Source: Halieaceae bacterium UBA3479 (GTDB lineage: Bacteria > Pseudomonadota > Gammaproteobacteria > Pseudomonadales > Halieaceae). From it: 7,655 nt of DNA. Shown here piece by piece: positions 6,319 to 7,655 of this stretch (position 1 is its first letter; each line of letters opens with the position of its first letter). A model generated the notes under the pieces. The model did not search any database, had not been told where the DNA came from, and saw nothing but the letters and a program-made list of their open reading frames with translations. The position numbers were made by a program, and so were the translations under genes. The stretch covers positions 1 to 7,655 of the forward strand of contig DFQW01000130.1 of NCBI GenBank assembly GCA_002377985.1, read 5' to 3'.

Positions 6319-6753
6319 CTATCGCGATAACTGCTGTGTGGCGCGGGACACCACGGCGTCAACCAGGTCCAGTGCGACTTTATCAAACAGACGGCCGGCA
6401 GCGACACTCACCAGTCCTCCTGCCATTTGAAAATCCAATCGAAGAGAGACCTTGCAAGCTGACTCGCCCAGCGGGCGGAACCGCCATAGCCCGGAAAAAT
6501 GATCAAATGGGCCGTCAACGAGCGCCAGCTCCATACGCTCGGGGCGGCTCAACGCATTGCGGGTGGTAAAGCTGTGACTGACCCCGGCGCGAGACAGGCG
6601 CAGTGTCGCAACCACGTTACTCGGCGTGCGCTGATGCACCTCGGCGGCCACGCAGCCATCCAAAAACTCCGGGTAGCGCTCGATATCAGCCACCAAGTCA
6701 AAGATCTGCTCTGCGGTAAAAGGAATCAGTGCGCTGCGTTCAATAACGGTCAT
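6319..6753 (-). CDS. ratA: RatA family protein (START/COQ10-like domain)
   Basis: A member of the polyketide cyclase/START family related to mitochondrial Coq10. The E. coli homologue RatA was described as inhibiting 70S ribosome formation by binding 50S subunits. Coq10-like proteins bind ubiquinone, so the physiological role may be in respiratory-quinone handling. The 144-residue product shows the full family pattern: MTVIERSALIPFTAEQIFDLVADIERYPEFLDGC, then VVATLRLSRAGVSHSFTTRN, LVDGPFDHFSGLWRFRPL, and the C-terminal amphipathic helix FDKVALDLVDAVVSRATQQL. The ATG at 6751-6753 matches E. coli MPQISRTALVPYSAEQ. GTG immediately before it and TTG at 6769-6771 are also in frame, and no strong Shine-Dalgarno site is visible. 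It starts 39 bases after the transporter gene and precedes rnfH. No antitoxin partner is visible here, so a classical toxin-antitoxin reading is not favoured. Confidence 0.93.
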   Translation of the reverse strand: MTVIERSALIPFTAEQIFDLVADIERYPEFLDGCVAAEVHQRTPSNVVATLRLSRAGVSHSFTTRNALSRPERMELALVDGPFDHFSGLWRFRPLGESACKVSLRLDFQMAGGLVSVAAGRLFDKVALDLVDAVVSRATQQLSR

Positions 6754-6792
6754 CACGCTAGTGTAGTGCAACTCGACTTAGCTGAAAGCCGT

Positions 6793-7655
6793 TCAGAGTA
6801 AGCCTCTGATCAACCAGGCCACGCATACGGGTGGCACCAGCCAACGCAATGCGCGCCACCACAGCCAAAATAGCCAAAGAGGCTCTCGATAGAGCTCACC
6901 GCGCAGCACCGGTCTGGGCATCAACCAGCCCACGAACAAACTAGTGGCCAGCAAGCTGGCGGGAATCAGCCAGTCCACGGTCACAGTGGCAAGGTGTGGC
7001 AATAATGTGGTGTCGAAAAACAAGCACATCGCCACAATCAACACGATCAATGTATGCGCCAGAATCGCTCCCCCAAAGCGGCCCGCACCCCACTCCCGTG
7101 CGATCATCAGTACGGTGGGTTCTATCAGGACCACCGTTGCGCCGGCGGCGACGCAGGCCATGGCAAAGTAAAATAACGCCCCATAGGTTTCGCCCAGCGG
7201 CAGATTCGCAAAGGCGTAAGCCAGACCGATAAATACGGTCGCCAGACCCTCAGACGGCGCGACATTTACTTCGAATAAAACGGCGCAGACGATAATCGAC
7301 GTCGTTACCATGAAAGCGGTGTCCAAGACCGCGACCGCCAGAATAGAGCGCCCCCAGGGTAAACCGGGGGGCGCTTGTGCACCCAAAGCCATGCCAAGCC
7401 CGAGCCCCGCACCAAGGGTAATTCCCGCAGAGGACAGCGCGACCCAAACAGCGTCCAAACGCCAAGCAGAGAGGTCCCGAGCAAATAGGAATTCGCTGAC
7501 TGAGCGCAAATCGGTGTAGAGAAAAATAAAGTCGAGCACGCCCAAAAGGGTAATGGCCACTACAGGCAGCACCGCCCAGGCAAGAAAGCCCATACCCAAA
7601 CGGATGCCCAGCGCGGACAGGAACCCTGTGACCCCCAACACGGCCAATGCACACA
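6793..7655 (-). CDS. Sodium-dependent transporter, probable NSS (SLC6-like) family, C-terminal part cut by the window edge
   Basis: An inner-membrane protein, open to the right edge, with at least 287 residues and roughly seven strongly hydrophobic segments. Family assignment rests on NSS-like blocks in the right order. ALSSAGITLGAGLGLG corresponds to the unwound helix 6 region; VAVLDTAFMVTTSIIVCAVLF to helix 7; and EGLATVFIGLAYAFANLPLG, followed by LFYFAMACVAAGATVVLIEP, to the helix 7/8 loop and helix 8. The latter resembles the NSS pattern in which helix 8 carries sodium-site residues before a conserved E-P. The match is divergent: the usual GQxFFSLSLG motif of helix 6 is not preserved. The likely substrate class (amino acids or similar, with sodium) follows only from the family. 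The C-terminus ends LVPPVCVAWLIRGLL. It is close upstream of ratA on the same strand, so the two may be co-transcribed. The N-terminal helices and start lie outside the window. Confidence 0.7.
   Translation of the reverse strand, partial: CALAVLGVTGFLSALGIRLGMGFLAWAVLPVVAITLLGVLDFIFLYTDLRSVSEFLFARDLSAWRLDAVWVALSSAGITLGAGLGLGMALGAQAPPGLPWGRSILAVAVLDTAFMVTTSIIVCAVLFEVNVAPSEGLATVFIGLAYAFANLPLGETYGALFYFAMACVAAGATVVLIEPTVLMIAREWGAGRFGGAILAHTLIVLIVAMCLFFDTTLLPHLATVTVDWLIPASLLATSLFVGWLMPRPVLRGELYREPLWLFWLWWRALRWLVPPVCVAWLIRGLL

Noticed and set aside
6319..6753. ratA with rnfH as a toxin-antitoxin pair
   Set aside because: The pair is a widely conserved core-genome neighbourhood and RatA has a Coq10/START fold; nothing in the sequence supports an antitoxin function for RnfH.
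1..7655. CRISPR arrays, insertion sequences, tRNA genes, integration sites or a defence island
   Set aside because: No direct-repeat arrays, transposase-like frames, tRNA-like folds or terminal inverted repeats were seen; gene order is the conserved core arrangement.

Overview
The window is a conserved chromosomal housekeeping block from a gammaproteobacterium. The order dnaK, grpE, hrcA on one strand, recN divergent from hrcA, then fur, bamE, rnfH and ratA, is the classical gammaproteobacterial recN/fur/bamE/rnfH/ratA neighbourhood joined to a heat-shock cluster. HrcA is absent from enteric bacteria. Its presence here, together with a Pseudomonas-like Fur C-terminus and an NSS-type transporter next to ratA, suggests a marine lineage such as Cellvibrionales/Halieaceae. 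That placement is an inference from gene content, not a proven assignment.

Left part (1-3202, all on the minus strand): hrcA (repressor), then grpE (nucleotide exchange factor), then dnaK (Hsp70), which runs off the left edge after its ATPase domain and linker. Two good sigma-32 (RpoH) type heat-shock promoters are visible, one in front of grpE and one in front of dnaK. Each is followed by GC-rich hairpins in the leader. No CIRCE operator (the HrcA binding site) is visible in front of any of these genes, so HrcA probably acts elsewhere (for example at groESL) while this cluster appears to be RpoH-driven.

Middle (3203-5551): recN on the plus strand has a plausible sigma-70 promoter. It converges on fur so tightly that the two stop codons overlap. 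Fur contains no cysteine at all and has a short insertion compared with E. coli Fur. fur and bamE are divergent and share a short intergenic region.

Right part (5552-7655): bamE, an outer-membrane lipoprotein of the BAM complex, converges on and overlaps rnfH. On the minus strand the order is a partial NSS-family transporter (cut by the right edge), ratA, rnfH, closely spaced and probably co-transcribed.

I found no mobile element, CRISPR array, tRNA, rRNA or integration signature. The window reads as ordinary core genome. The points worth a second look are regulatory (paired RpoH promoters, a G8 tract inside one of them, leader hairpins) and in the details of Fur and the transporter, rather than an undescribed system.
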